Shown here: positions 19,459-28,128 of the stretch, piece after piece
How the letters are laid out: every line of letters begins with the position of its first letter
How positions within the stretch are numbered: the stretch's first letter is position 1
Assembly (NCBI GenBank): GCA_002084425.1
Contig: NBLN01000004.1
Location: 53,785 to 117,784, forward strand
From: Desulfobacteraceae bacterium 4572_130
GTDB taxonomy: Bacteria > Desulfobacterota > Desulfobacteria > Desulfobacterales > Desulfobacteraceae
Length of the DNA: 64,000 nucleotides
Reading direction: 5' to 3'
Translations under genes and position numbers: made by a program
The notes under the pieces: model-generated
What the model was told of the DNA's origin: nothing
Seen by the model: only the letters and a program-made list of their open reading frames with translations
The model's database searches: none

Positions 19459-19513
19459 ATACTCCTTGTCTTTTTTAAGGGCAGGAGGTATTTTTATTAC
19501 CTTTTAGGAGTAT
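19459..19513 (-). terminator. Nested hairpin downstream of pheT
   Basis: Outer arms ATACTCCT (19459-19466) and AGGAGTAT (19506-19513) enclose inner arms AGGTA/TACCT. It starts 25 bases past the pheT stop. It may be a terminator or a stabilising 3' structure; the T tract is weak. Confidence 0.4.
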
Positions 19514-19538
19514 AAACTCCAAAGCTGTCTTCTCCTTT

Positions 19539-21986
19539 TTAAGGAAGATCTGCCTTGAATTTTTTTACTAGAATTTTTGAAATTTTAGAATGGAGTTTTG
19601 TGATTTGTTTTTCTTTTAAAGTTTTTTCAAGGGACCTGTACACAATTCTAAAAGAAAGGGATTTTTTCCCTTTTACAATTTGTTTGCCCTTATACACATC
19701 AAAAAGAAACACATTTTCAATAAGAGTATTATTTTTTATGATTTCATCTATTTGAAGAAAAATATTTCCTGTTTCAATTTCCAAATCAACTATAAGAGTA
19801 ATATCCAATGAAATAGATGGAAATTTGGGTAAAGGAGAAAAAATAAGTGATTGAGGCATTATTTGTAAAAGAGATTTCATATTAATCTCAAAAATAAATA
19901 CATTGTGTTTAACACTAAAATTTTTAAGGACTTTATCATTGATTTGACCAAAACAGGCAATAACTTTATCATTTTTTTTTACAATGGCACTAAAACCTTT
20001 TTTTAAATAAGGATATTTTTTTTCATGGAATTTTATAAATGTAAGATTATCAATATTAAGTTCTTGAAAAAGACCTTGAATAACACCTTTAATATCAAAA
20101 AAATCACATTCAGTTTTTGAAAAATGCCATGACTTGTTATTTCTTGCTCCTGTCCATAATCCTGCCAGCATTTCCCTTTCCATAGGCTGAATTCCCTTTT
20201 CCCTTGCCAGAAAAATATTGCCTATTTCAAAAAGTTTTAAAGTTTCAATTTGTTGTGAATTATTGCGTTTTACATTCTCCATAAGACCTGGAACAAGAGA
20301 AGTTCTTAAAACTGAAAAATCCTTGGAAATAGGATTTAAAATATACTCCATTGCTCTTTTTTCGTCATCCAAGGCAAGTTCTAATTTGTCACATGAATTA
20401 GAATCAGCAAAACTATAATTAAGAGCTTCGCTAAACCCAAATCCATTCATAATTTCTTTGACTCTTTCTCTAAAAATTATTTTAGGGGAAAGTTTTTCAA
20501 TTTTACTTGGAATAACAGGAAAGCTTGTTTTAATATTATTGTATCCCCAAAGTCTTGCAACCTCTTCACAAAGATCTTCCGGTCTTGAAATATCAACTCG
20601 AAAACAAGGCACTCCAACCACCAAAGAATTCTTTTTTTCTAGATTTATACTAAAGCCAATGGATTTTAAAAGTTCCTGTATAGTTTTTAAACTAAGGTCT
20701 GTCCCAAGTCGTTTATTAAGAAAATCTATATTAAGAGTAATCTCAATTAAATCGTTTTTCCCAAAATTTTCATCAATAAATCCCCTTGCAACACATGCCC
20801 CAGAAATTTCAGCCATAAGTGCAACTGCTCGTTTAAGACATCTTTTTGTAGCACTTGGATCAACCCCTCTTTCAAAACGATAGGAAGCATCTGTTGCAAT
20901 GCCTGATTTTTTAGCTGTTTTTCGTATGGAAACAGGATTAAAATATGCACTTTCAACAAGTACTTTTGTTGTTGTTTCTTTAATTTCTGAATTTCTTCCA
21001 CCCATTACTCCTGCAATGGCAACTGATTTTTCTCCATCACAAATCATAAGCATATCAGGTTCAAGAATATGTTCTTTACCATCAAGGGTTGCAAAATTTA
21101 AGTTTTCCCCGGCTTTTTTTACTTGAATTTTATGTTGAGCAATAAAATCATAATCAAAGGCATGAATTGGTTGTCCTGTTTCCAACATTATAAAATTTGT
21201 AACATCAACTATATTATTTATAGGAGCCAGTCCAACTGATTCAAGCTTTTGCTGAAGCCAGAATGGTGACGGTCCAACTTTTACATCCATAAGAAGTCCT
21301 GCTGCATATCGAGGACATAAATCAAAATCAATAATATCAACTTTAATAAGGTCATTAATTAAACAATCTGCCTGTTTTTCCCCAGACAATTCCAAATAAA
21401 ACAGTTCTGCATCTGGAATCTGAATTTTTTTTGATGATTTTTCAAAGGCAGCTATTTCTCTGGCAACTCCAATAACACTTAAACAATCTGATCGGTTTGG
21501 GGTAATATCTATTTCAAAGACATAATCAAAAAGATTTAAAGCTTTTGTTAGAGAGACTCCAGGTTGCAATGTACTGTTAAGTTCCATTATCCCTGATTTA
21601 TCTAATCCCAATTTTAATTCACATGCCGAACAAAGCATTCCCTCAGAAACCTCTCCCCGTAATCTGCTTTTTTTTATTTTTAATCCATTGGGCAAAACAG
21701 ACCCGGGTAAGGCACATGGTACAAGCATGTTCTGTTTTATATTAGATGCTCCACATACTATTTTTTTTAAATCATTTCCAACATCAACAGTACAACAAGT
21801 TAATTTCTCAGCCTTTGGATGTTTTTCAATTTTTTTAATTCTTGCAACAACCACATTGTCAAGATAATCAAATATATTATTAAAAGATTCAACCTCCAAT
21901 CCTGCCATTGTTAATTTTGCAGCAACTTCAGAGGGAATAGAATTAATTTGTGTATATTCTTTTAACCAGTTTAAACTAACTTTCAT
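19539..21986 (-). CDS. pheT: Phenylalanyl-tRNA synthetase beta subunit
   Basis: 815 residues, full length for the bacterial beta subunit. Visible domains in order: N-terminal tRNA-binding OB domain (VARIKKIEKHPKAEKLTCC, then VCGASNI), B3/B4 editing region, B5 domain, catalytic-like core, and a C-terminal FDX-ACB (anticodon-binding) domain. It pairs with PheS as an alpha2beta2 enzyme charging tRNA-Phe. It follows pheS by 66 bp. No T-box or Phe-rich leader was found upstream. Confidence 0.97.
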   Translation of the reverse strand: MKVSLNWLKEYTQINSIPSEVAAKLTMAGLEVESFNNIFDYLDNVVVARIKKIEKHPKAEKLTCCTVDVGNDLKKIVCGASNIKQNMLVPCALPGSVLPNGLKIKKSRLRGEVSEGMLCSACELKLGLDKSGIMELNSTLQPGVSLTKALNLFDYVFEIDITPNRSDCLSVIGVAREIAAFEKSSKKIQIPDAELFYLELSGEKQADCLINDLIKVDIIDFDLCPRYAAGLLMDVKVGPSPFWLQQKLESVGLAPINNIVDVTNFIMLETGQPIHAFDYDFIAQHKIQVKKAGENLNFATLDGKEHILEPDMLMICDGEKSVAIAGVMGGRNSEIKETTTKVLVESAYFNPVSIRKTAKKSGIATDASYRFERGVDPSATKRCLKRAVALMAEISGACVARGFIDENFGKNDLIEITLNIDFLNKRLGTDLSLKTIQELLKSIGFSINLEKKNSLVVGVPCFRVDISRPEDLCEEVARLWGYNNIKTSFPVIPSKIEKLSPKIIFRERVKEIMNGFGFSEALNYSFADSNSCDKLELALDDEKRAMEYILNPISKDFSVLRTSLVPGLMENVKRNNSQQIETLKLFEIGNIFLAREKGIQPMEREMLAGLWTGARNNKSWHFSKTECDFFDIKGVIQGLFQELNIDNLTFIKFHEKKYPYLKKGFSAIVKKNDKVIACFGQINDKVLKNFSVKHNVFIFEINMKSLLQIMPQSLIFSPLPKFPSISLDITLIVDLEIETGNIFLQIDEIIKNNTLIENVFLFDVYKGKQIVKGKKSLSFRIVYRSLEKTLKEKQITKLHSKISKILVKKFKADLP

Positions 21987-22052
21987 ACTTAATGAATGCT
22001 CCTTTAAAAAAAAATAATAGAATAAAGTAGGTAAATAATTTTTATAACGCCA

Positions 22053-23093
22053 TTAAAATTGTTCTAGAAAACGCATATCGTTTTCAAAAAATTTTCTAAG
22101 ATCATCAATGCCATATTTAAGCATTGCAATGCGCTCAATGCCCATTCCAAATGCAAAACCTGAATATTTTTCAGTATTATATCCTATATTTTCAAAAACC
22201 CTGGGATGCACCATACCAGCTCCTAAAACTTCAAGCCAGCCAGTCCTGGAGCATACTCTACACCCTTTACCTTTACACATGACACAGCAAATATCTACTT
22301 CTGCACTGGGTTCTGTAAAGGGGAAAAAGCTGGGTCTAAATCTTAAAAAAGTTTCTTTGTCAAAAATCTGATTGATAAAAGTAGTTAAAATTCCTTTAAG
22401 ATCTCCAAAAGAAATATTTTTATCAACCATTAATCCTTCAACCTGGTGAAACATTGGAGTATGTGTAATATCTGAATCACACCTGTAAACTTTTCCTAGG
22501 GAAATAATTCTAACAGGAGGATCAGTTTTCTCCATTACCCTCGGCTGGGTGGGAGAGGTATGAGTTCTTAAAACAATATTATCAGAAATATAAAAGGTGT
22601 CTTGCATATCTCTTGCTGGATGATATTTAGGAATATTAAGAGCTTCAAAATTATAATAATCAGTTTCTACTTCTGGGCCTTCTGCAATATCAAAACCTAT
22701 TCTTAAAAAGATATCTGAAATTTCCCTTGAAATTTTTGTAACAGGATGAAGAGAACCTCTATTTATAGGTCTGCCCGGAAGAGTAACATCAATAAATTCA
22801 TGTATTTGTTCTTTTTTAGATTCGAATTTTATAGCAGTATCTTTTATGATTTTATCAAGTTTTACTTTTAATTTATTAGCATTTTTTCCAGCTTCAGGTC
22901 GTTGGTCTTGAGGAAGCTTTGAAATGTTCCTTAAAAAATTAGTAAGCAGACCTTTTCTGCCAAGATACTGGATAGATATATTTTCAAGTTCGTCCTGGGT
23001 TAAAGCATTTTTAATCTTTTTTACAGCATTATTTTCAATTTTTTGTAATTCTTTTTCCACAGTATTTTTAACCTTTTTTACAGCAACTGCCAT
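22053..23093 (-). CDS. pheS: Phenylalanyl-tRNA synthetase alpha subunit
   Basis: The 346-residue catalytic subunit of class II PheRS. Visible motifs include GRPINRGSLHPVT, FHQVEGLMVD (motif 2 region) and FAFGMGIERIAMLKYG (motif 3). A CxxCxGxxCxxC-like patch (CCVMCKGKGCRVC) is present, as in many anaerobes. The ribosome site is weak (TTTGGTGT). The sequence just upstream is an F2/F1 repeat pair, so the native leader may have been displaced by repeat insertion. Confidence 0.96.
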   Translation of the reverse strand: MAVAVKKVKNTVEKELQKIENNAVKKIKNALTQDELENISIQYLGRKGLLTNFLRNISKLPQDQRPEAGKNANKLKVKLDKIIKDTAIKFESKKEQIHEFIDVTLPGRPINRGSLHPVTKISREISDIFLRIGFDIAEGPEVETDYYNFEALNIPKYHPARDMQDTFYISDNIVLRTHTSPTQPRVMEKTDPPVRIISLGKVYRCDSDITHTPMFHQVEGLMVDKNISFGDLKGILTTFINQIFDKETFLRFRPSFFPFTEPSAEVDICCVMCKGKGCRVCSRTGWLEVLGAGMVHPRVFENIGYNTEKYSGFAFGMGIERIAMLKYGIDDLRKFFENDMRFLEQF

Positions 23094-23097
23094 ACAC

Positions 23098-23146
23098 CAA
23101 AATATGAAAAAATATTAAGCAGTTATAAGCTCTTTCATATAAATTA
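23098..23146 (+). repeat. F2 repeat fragment directly upstream of pheS
   Basis: AAAATATGAAAAAATATTAAGCAGTTATAAGCTCTTTCATATAAA is the right half of F2. It begins within five bases of the pheS start codon. Confidence 0.75.
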
Positions 23147-23156
23147 TGATGACCAA

Positions 23157-23270
23157 GTAAAAAACTCCATATACAAAGTTTATTATTTTTTTAAAATTAA
23201 TGATATATCTATAAATATGTCCATATCTTAAAAAAACAATAAAGCAAAATAAATGGAGAATTTTTACAAC
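23157..23270. repeat. F1 long-hairpin repeat, copy 2
   Basis: Outer arms AAAACTCCATATACAAAG and AAATGGAGAATTTTT, and inner TTATTATTTTTTTAA against TTAAAAAAACAATAA, give a long imperfect hairpin. It ends a few bases past the rplT stop and lies next to an F2 fragment. Confidence 0.75.
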
Positions 23271-23274
23271 ACTA

Positions 23275-23625
23275 TTAAAGCTTGGCTGATGCCAAGGAGG
23301 CTATTTTAGAAAAACCTGCTGGATCAAAAATAGCAAGTTCTGCTAAAACTTTGCGATCAAGTTTAATTTTTGCAAGTTTAAGTCCATGCATAAATTTACT
23401 GTATGAAAGATTGTTCATTTGTACGGCAGCATTTATTCTTATAATCCAAAGTTTACGAAAATCTCTTTTACGAGTTCTACGATCACGATATGAATACATT
23501 AAAGCCTTATCTACAGCATCTGCCGCAGTACGATAAAGCTTACTACGCGCACCTCTAAAGCCCTTGGCAAGCTTTAACACTTTATTTCTGCGGCGTCTTG
23601 CCTTGAAACCTCTTTTTACTCTCAT
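23275..23625 (-). CDS. rplT: 50S ribosomal protein L20
   Basis: 116 residues, the normal length for L20, rich in Arg/Lys at the N-terminus ([30 protein letters not shown]). It binds 23S rRNA early in assembly. In many bacteria it also represses the infC-rpmI-rplT transcript. The stop lies immediately beside an F1 element. The gap to rpmI is 286 bp, much wider than usual, because of an F2 plus F1 pair. Confidence 0.97.
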   Translation of the reverse strand: MRVKRGFKARRRRNKVLKLAKGFRGARSKLYRTAADAVDKALMYSYRDRRTRKRDFRKLWIIRINAAVQMNNLSYSKFMHGLKLAKIKLDRKVLAELAIFDPAGFSKIASLASAKL

Positions 23626-23681
23626 GATAAATACTCCTTAATTACCTTTATCCATTGGTATAACTGCAAGAAAATCTAAAT

Positions 23682-23772
23682 AACTGCCTTTAGGCAGATC
23701 TGATTTTTATTTCTTAGTTTACTTCACAACAAAACATAAAAAAATAAGTAGTTATAAGTTCTTTCATATAAA
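23682..23772 (+). repeat. F2 intergenic repeat, copy 3 (forward)
   Basis: AACTGCCTTTAGGCAGATCTG through CTTAGTTTACTTCACAACAAAACAT to AGTTATAAGTTCTTTCATATAAA. It lies in the rpmI-rplT gap, in reverse sense to transcription. Confidence 0.85.
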
Positions 23773-23793
23773 GCTATAAGTTAAAATGACTGA

Positions 23794-23910
23794 CTGAAAA
23801 GCTCCATAAACAAAACCTAATATTTTTTTAAAAATCAAATCACAAATAAAAATATCTTAAAATTTTGAAAAAATATTAGAACAAAATAAACAGGAAATTT
23901 TTACAACACC
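23794..23910. repeat. F1 long-hairpin repeat, copy 3
   Basis: GAAAAGCTCCATAAACAAAACCTAATATTTTTTT ... AAAAAATATTAGAACAAAATAAACAGGAAATTTTTAC. The inner arms CTAATATTTTTTT/AAAAAATATTAG are near perfect. It ends at the rpmI stop. Confidence 0.75.
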
Positions 23911-23911
23911 A

Positions 23912-24109
23912 TCATCCATTAGGCAATAGACATTTAACTTCCTTTATATTACTTTTTCCAATAATTTGATCCTGCCTAAAAGATCTTTTTCTTTTTGTAG
24001 TTTTTTTTGTCAAAATATGACTTGCATGTGATTTTCTAAATTTATATTTCCCTGATCCTGTTTTTTTAAAACGCTTTGCAGCAGCTCTATTAGTTTTTAT
24101 TTTTGGCAT
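23912..24109 (-). CDS. rpmI: 50S ribosomal protein L35
   Basis: 65 residues beginning [20 protein letters not shown], the invariant L35 N-terminus, and ending LLPNG. An upstream in-frame ATG at 24160 is rejected because AAGGAG precedes the ATG at 24109 and the family starts there. It is second in infC-rpmI-rplT, but a strong hairpin separates it from infC. Confidence 0.96.
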   Translation of the reverse strand: MPKIKTNRAAAKRFKKTGSGKYKFRKSHASHILTKKTTKRKRSFRQDQIIGKSNIKEVKCLLPNG

Positions 24110-24419
24110 ATTTTCTCCTTGTGTTTCACATTTTGATACAACTCTAAAAAGTCTAAACAAACTACTATCATAACATCGTAATAACTCTCCATCTACAAAG
24201 CATGGTATTTTTCAAAGCTAATAAAATACCCATTATTTTCTTAAGGCCTAGGGCTAACATCTAATAGTTAATTATATTGTGGTGTTGAAAAAACACTGAG
24301 GCACAAAGCAGATAGTAAGTTTGTACACCATTAATTTTCCTAAAAAAAATATGGTGACACCAAAAGGTATCACCATATTTTTTTTAACAATTCCTTATAA
24401 ATATCAATACACTTAATTA
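24110..24419. other. infC-rpmI intergenic region
   Basis: 310 bp. It contains a degenerate F1-like segment (about 24185-24333: CTCCATCTACAAAGCATGGTATTTTTCAA ... AAGTTTGTACACC) and the terminator-like hairpin 24342-24385. No gene is visible. Confidence 0.5.
24342..24385. terminator. Strong hairpin between infC and rpmI
   Basis: A 20-bp stem with one mismatch (ATATGGTGACACC against GGTATCACCATAT plus A/T tracts) and an AAAA loop, starting 35 bases past the infC stop. It has the form of an efficient bidirectional terminator, or an attenuator controlling rpmI-rplT. Confidence 0.9.
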
Positions 24420-24941
24420 TTATATAGGAGAAAGAAGCATAGTCATTGTTTTACCTTCAAATTTCGGATCTTGTTCAATCTGAGCAAATTCATTTGTCAT
24501 TTCACCAACTCTTGTTAAAACATCTTTAGCTTGCTTAGAAAGAATAATTTCTCTACCTCTAAATACTAATGTAACTTTTACTTTATCTTTATTGCCAATA
24601 AATTTTTTAATATGCTTAACTTTTGTTTCAAGATCATGAACATCTATTTTAGGTCTGACTTTAATTTCTTTAATAATAGAAGTTTTCTGTTTTTTCTTAT
24701 TCCCCTGCAATTTTTTTGTCAGCTCATATTTATATTTACCATAATCCATTATTTTACAGACAGGCGGTTTTGCCTTAGGGGAAACTTCTACAAGATCTAG
24801 TCCTTGTTTTTTTGATTTTTGAAGTGCATTTGCTATTGGCAAGATGCCTATTTGCGTGCCATCAGAACTAATAACACGAACTTCATATGCTTTAATATTT
24901 TTATTTATATTTATTCTGTCTTGATGACGTTGCTTATCTAT
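24420..24941 (-). CDS. infC: Translation initiation factor IF-3, apparent AUA start
   Basis: A 173-residue IF3. The N-domain begins near RININKNIKAYEVRVI, a Lys-rich linker follows, and the C-domain ends KFEGKTMTMLLSP. An ATG at 24977 is in frame but has no ribosome site. A perfect AGGAGG (24948-24953) lies six bases before an ATA codon at 24941-24939, where other IF3 proteins begin. infC is known to use a non-AUG start (AUU in Escherichia coli) for IF3 autoregulation. The AUA reading is inferred from the ribosome site. The start is otherwise conserved in position. Confidence 0.9.
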   Translation of the reverse strand: MDKQRHQDRININKNIKAYEVRVISSDGTQIGILPIANALQKSKKQGLDLVEVSPKAKPPVCKIMDYGKYKYELTKKLQGNKKKQKTSIIKEIKVRPKIDVHDLETKVKHIKKFIGNKDKVKVTLVFRGREIILSKQAKDVLTRVGEMTNEFAQIEQDPKFEGKTMTMLLSPI

Positions 24942-25045
24942 CCTACACCTCCTGCTATTTATTGATGCCTTAAACATGAAAAAATATCTATTTCATAATA
25001 AACTATCGAGGAGTTAATATAGTTATCTTATAAAAATTGCAAGTA

Positions 25046-25582
25046 TTATTCTGCCTGCTTAATAGTATAGTGTTCCAACAAACTATTTTCCAAATACAAT
25101 TTTTTTTTATTTTTAAAAAAAATTTTAAAAAGCTCTAGGCTTTTTTCACGAAGCACTCCAGAAACTATCTTAATTTTACTCTGCTTATAAAGAGGTGTTA
25201 AACTGGCAATATCACAGCATGTCCCACCTCCCATTGGATCTTCATAAGCATATACTATTTTTTTTATCCCGGAAAGAATTATTGCTGCAAAACACATAAG
25301 ACATGGCTCCATTGTGCAAAAAAGAATCGATTTTTCAAGATCATTTTTTTTATTGGAAACCTCAATTTTCTTTAATGCTATAATTTCAGCATGATCAATC
25401 TCACTAAATATTCCTATTTTTGATGTAGTGCCTTTTCTTGAACTTGCAGAAATAATTTTGTTATTTTGTACAACAACGCATCCAACTGGGAATTCACCTA
25501 CTTGAAGAGCTTTTTCAGCTTCTTTAATGGCAAAGCTCATATAATATTCATATTGTGATAATTTAATATTTTCCTGATGCAT
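25046..25582 (-). CDS. tRNA adenosine deaminase-like / nucleoside deaminase
   Basis: A 178-residue zinc-dependent cytidine/deoxycytidylate deaminase-fold protein. The catalytic motif His64-Ala-Glu66 and zinc ligands Pro93-Cys94-x2-Cys97 are intact. A GGGTCCD segment follows. TadA (wobble inosine in tRNA-Arg) is the likeliest role, but a guanine or cytosine deaminase role is not excluded. The ATG at 25582 is chosen over 25627 because the upstream part encodes F2 repeat sequence. Confidence 0.7.
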   Translation of the reverse strand: MHQENIKLSQYEYYMSFAIKEAEKALQVGEFPVGCVVVQNNKIISASSRKGTTSKIGIFSEIDHAEIIALKKIEVSNKKNDLEKSILFCTMEPCLMCFAAIILSGIKKIVYAYEDPMGGGTCCDIASLTPLYKQSKIKIVSGVLREKSLELFKIFFKNKKKLYLENSLLEHYTIKQAE

Positions 25583-25617
25583 TTTAACTCTCTTTATTTT
25601 TTTATATTTTCCTGCAA

Positions 25618-25661
25618 GGCAAACCAAGAATCAAAATTTAGAGCTACCTCATAGCAATTGA
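25618..25661 (-). repeat. F2 repeat fragment (reverse)
   Basis: CAAACCAAGAATCAAAATTTAGAGCTACCTCATAGCAATTG matches the left end of F2 in reverse. It overlaps the rejected N-terminal extension of the deaminase gene. Confidence 0.6.
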
Positions 25662-25684
25662 TATGGAATTTTAAAAAGCATATC

Positions 25685-25732
25685 GGCATACAATATATAG
25701 CTATTGCTTGACTACACTATACAATATATGGT
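25685..25732. repeat. F4 repeat, copy 2
   Basis: CATACAATATATAG, core CTATTGCTTGACTAC, then TATACAATATATGG. It shares the core and arms with 11337-11386 and again adjoins F2. Confidence 0.5.
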
Positions 25733-25740
25733 ATTCGTAT

Positions 25741-25828
25741 TTTATATTAAAGAACTTATAATTACTTAATATTCTTTCATATTTCGTTATAAGACAAGCC
25801 AAAAATCAGATCTATCTCATAGCAATTG
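25741..25828 (-). repeat. F2 intergenic repeat, copy 4 (reverse)
   Basis: TTTATATTAAAGAACTTATAATTACTTAATATTCTTTCAT ... AAGACAAGCCAAAAATCAGATCTATCTCATAGCAATTG, the reverse of the F2 pattern. Confidence 0.85.
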
Positions 25829-25915
25829 CTTGTAGTATTGTTCTAAATTTTTTATATATTTATCAAATTTGCAATATAAATAAAACTTATTAAAAAAACA
25901 GGTGAAACTTAAATA

Positions 25916-27001
25916 ATGAAACCCAATACTGTTATCAAAAACATTCCTTGTATTCGTGAAACATATCAAGCAAGAGAAAAGAATTTTATTTCAGAATTTG
26001 GATGTTTAAGTTCTGAAACAAAGGGGCGTTTAAAAAAAGAACACTTATGTAGTATTCGCACACCTTTTCAGCTTGATAAAGATAGAATAGTGTATTCAAA
26101 TGCTTTTAGAAGACTTAAACACAAAACACAAGTATTTCTCTCGCCTTTGGGAGACCATTATAGAACCCGCCTGACACATACTCTTGAAGTATCTGAGATT
26201 GCCAGAAATATTACAAGAGCAATGTGTTTTAATGAAGATTTAACTGAAGCAATTGCCCTTGGACATGACTTGGGGCACACACCCTTTGGTCATGGAGGAG
26301 AAGCTGTATTAAAAAAAAACTATGATTCAAGTTTTTCACATAACGAACAAAGCCTTAGAGTTGTTGATACTTTGGAAAAAAAAGGAAATGGTCTTAATTT
26401 AACACAAGAAGTTAGGGATGGTATTCTTAAACATTCCAAGGGATTTGGCGATATAATGCCCCGGGATTCAAAGGAAACTGCATCAACTATTGAAGGAAAA
26501 ATTGTAAGAATTGCTGATATGATTGCCTATCTTAACCATGATCTTGATGACGCACTAAGAAGTAAAGTTATAACAGCTAGTGAAATCCCAGATATCTGCA
26601 TAAAAGAATTAGGAAAAACTAATTCCCAAAGAGTTAATACTATGATTCAAGAACTTATTTATAACAGCTACTCTAAAAATGGAATTTTTCAACTTTCCAT
26701 GAGAGAAAAAGTTTTTTTTGCCATGACCCATCTACGAGAATTTCTTTATAGAAAGGTATATAGAGCACCGTCTGTACATAATGAATTTATAAAAGGAATG
26801 AAAGTACTTAAAGAGCTTTTTAATTATTTCTTAAAAAATATTGATGAACTTCAAAAAGAGCTTGAAAAAATGGAAATGGCTCCATGGGATTCTTCTAAAA
26901 ACTCTCTGGAAAGATCTGTATGCGATTTAATCGCCAGCATGACAGATAGATATGTCCTAGAACTTTATACAAAACTCTTTTTCCCAAAACCATGTGTATA
27001 A
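25916..27001 (+). CDS. dgt: dGTP triphosphohydrolase-like HD protein
   Basis: A 361-residue HD-domain protein of the deoxyguanosinetriphosphate triphosphohydrolase-like family, which hydrolyses dNTPs to nucleoside and triphosphate. Key residues: His88 in TRLTHTLEVSEIAR, and His117-Asp118 in ALGHDLGHTPFGHGGE, followed by HNEQSLRVV. It is near the length of the shorter, type-2-like group. Start ATG with AGGTGA upstream. Monocistronic, flanked by repeats. Preference for dGTP is an assumption from the family. Confidence 0.88.
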   Translation: MKPNTVIKNIPCIRETYQAREKNFISEFGCLSSETKGRLKKEHLCSIRTPFQLDKDRIVYSNAFRRLKHKTQVFLSPLGDHYRTRLTHTLEVSEIARNITRAMCFNEDLTEAIALGHDLGHTPFGHGGEAVLKKNYDSSFSHNEQSLRVVDTLEKKGNGLNLTQEVRDGILKHSKGFGDIMPRDSKETASTIEGKIVRIADMIAYLNHDLDDALRSKVITASEIPDICIKELGKTNSQRVNTMIQELIYNSYSKNGIFQLSMREKVFFAMTHLREFLYRKVYRAPSVHNEFIKGMKVLKELFNYFLKNIDELQKELEKMEMAPWDSSKNSLERSVCDLIASMTDRYVLELYTKLFFPKPCV

Positions 27002-27156
27002 TCATAATCTTATATTATAGAAATTAATCAATAGATAAAAAACTTCATATATACTCATCCCAAAATGGTTTACAAAAAACAAAAGCAAAAAAGTTAATTA
27101 TCAAAAACACTTAAAAAATAGAATCCCTGTAAACTACTTGTGAAATAGTATACAAC

Positions 27157-27249
27157 AACTGCCTTAAGGCAGATTTGATTTTTAATTTCTAGTTTGTCTT
27201 ACAATGAAACATCAAAGAATATTAAATAGTTATAAGTTCTTTTATATAA
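27157..27249 (+). repeat. F2 intergenic repeat, copy 5 (forward)
   Basis: AACTGCCTTAAGGCAGATTTG through CTAGTTTGTCTTACAATGAAACAT to TAGTTATAAGTTCTTTTATATAA. The left hairpin CTGCC TTAA GGCAG is perfect. Confidence 0.88.
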
Positions 27250-27251
27250 CA

Positions 27252-27286
27252 TATAAAATAGATGGAGAATTTTTATAACCCCATTA
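27252..27286. repeat. F1 right-end fragment
   Basis: AAAATAGATGGAGAATTTTTATAACCCCATT matches the right end of F1 at 23243-23275. It is joined directly to F2 copy 5. Confidence 0.55.
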
Positions 27287-27450
27287 AAAATTTACTTTTT
27301 TAACCCGATTATTCTTATCCAAAATTAACCTCCCGCTAATAGAACATTCCAACAGAATAGCTAAGGAGAACATATTCATTTAACTAACACAATTATATAA
27401 ATATTTCTTGACTGAAAAGATTCATTATTGGATTATATTTTTTTTAAAAT

Positions 27451-27548
27451 AACTGCCCTAAAGGAGATCTAATTTTCACTTCTTGATCTGCCAAACTAAG
27501 GAAACATGAAAGAATATTAAGTAGTTATAAATTCTTTCATATAAACAG
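27451..27548 (+). repeat. F2 intergenic repeat, copy 6 (forward)
   Basis: AACTGCCCTAAAGGAGATCT ... GAAACATGAAAGAATATTAAGTAGTTATAAATTCTTTCATATAAACAGG. The central part has diverged. Confidence 0.85.
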
Positions 27549-27773
27549 GAAAGTTTAGGATAGTTTGTTTTGATAATTTAATAATAAAGGAAAGAAAAAA
27601 AAGGTGTTAAATTTATATTTTTACTATTGTTAAACAGAAATAGATTTCAAAAACTTTTATCTTTTTATTTCAACATGTTAAACATAGAAAATCTATTTTA
27701 AATTAAAAATGTTATATTTTTATTAATTAGAATAGTTTTGTAAAAACTAGTCTGATAAATTTTTAAATACAAT

Positions 27774-27971
27774 GATGCCTTTGCATAAACGCATTATTTA
27801 TAAAAACACTTTAAAAAACATAAAATATTTTTCTAATTTTTAATCTAAAAAATATTTGTAAATGCCTATAAACAAGGCTTGCTCTCTTTTGTTCAAACTT
27901 CAGGTTCAAAGGTATTACAATACAACTTCATCATAAAATTTGAACAAAATCGAGCATTGTGCAAAGCTCTC
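27774..27971. repeat. F3 MITE-like element, copy 1
   Basis: About 197 bp. The left end CCTTTGCATAAACGC and the right end TTGTGCAAAGCTCTC form imperfect terminal inverted repeats. Interior landmarks TTTGTAAATGCCTATAAA and GGTATTACAATACA-CTTCA-CATAAAATT are shared in order with 52029-52225. No ORF. Confidence 0.8.
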
Positions 27972-28128
27972 AATATATAGTAAGTTATATAAGTATATTT
28001 TGTAATGGTGTTTTTTAGTTTTCTAACAGTTTGTTAATGTTTAAAAACGCCAGAGCATGAAATACATAGGGAATTTTATTACCCTATATATTTTATTTTT
28101 AATCCCAAACATAATAAAGGAGTTACAA

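Larger units (their letters stand above)
25583..25915. other. Divergent intergenic region with repeats F2 and F4
   Basis: 333 bp between the deaminase gene and the dgt-like gene. It contains an F2 fragment (25618-25661), an F4 copy (25685-25732) and an F2 copy (25741-25828), all reversed. No clear promoter could be placed. Confidence 0.6.
27002..28128. other. Repeat-rich intergenic region before fhs
   Basis: 1.1 kb without a gene. It holds two F2 copies (27157-27249, 27451-27548), an F1 right end (27252-27286) and a full F3 element (27774-27971). The promoter for fhs presumably lies after F3, but I could not place it. Confidence 0.6.

Noticed and set aside
20458..20883. 141-codon plus-strand ORF opposite pheT
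   Set aside because: Shadow of pheT; no ribosome site or recognisable motif.
23094..23160. T-box or Phe attenuator leader for pheST
   Set aside because: No T-box core or Phe-rich leader peptide. The region is F2/F1 repeat sequence.
28057..28128. Hydrophobic N-terminal extension of Fhs
   Set aside because: AAAGGAG lies before the ATG at 28129, and Fhs is a soluble enzyme that starts there.
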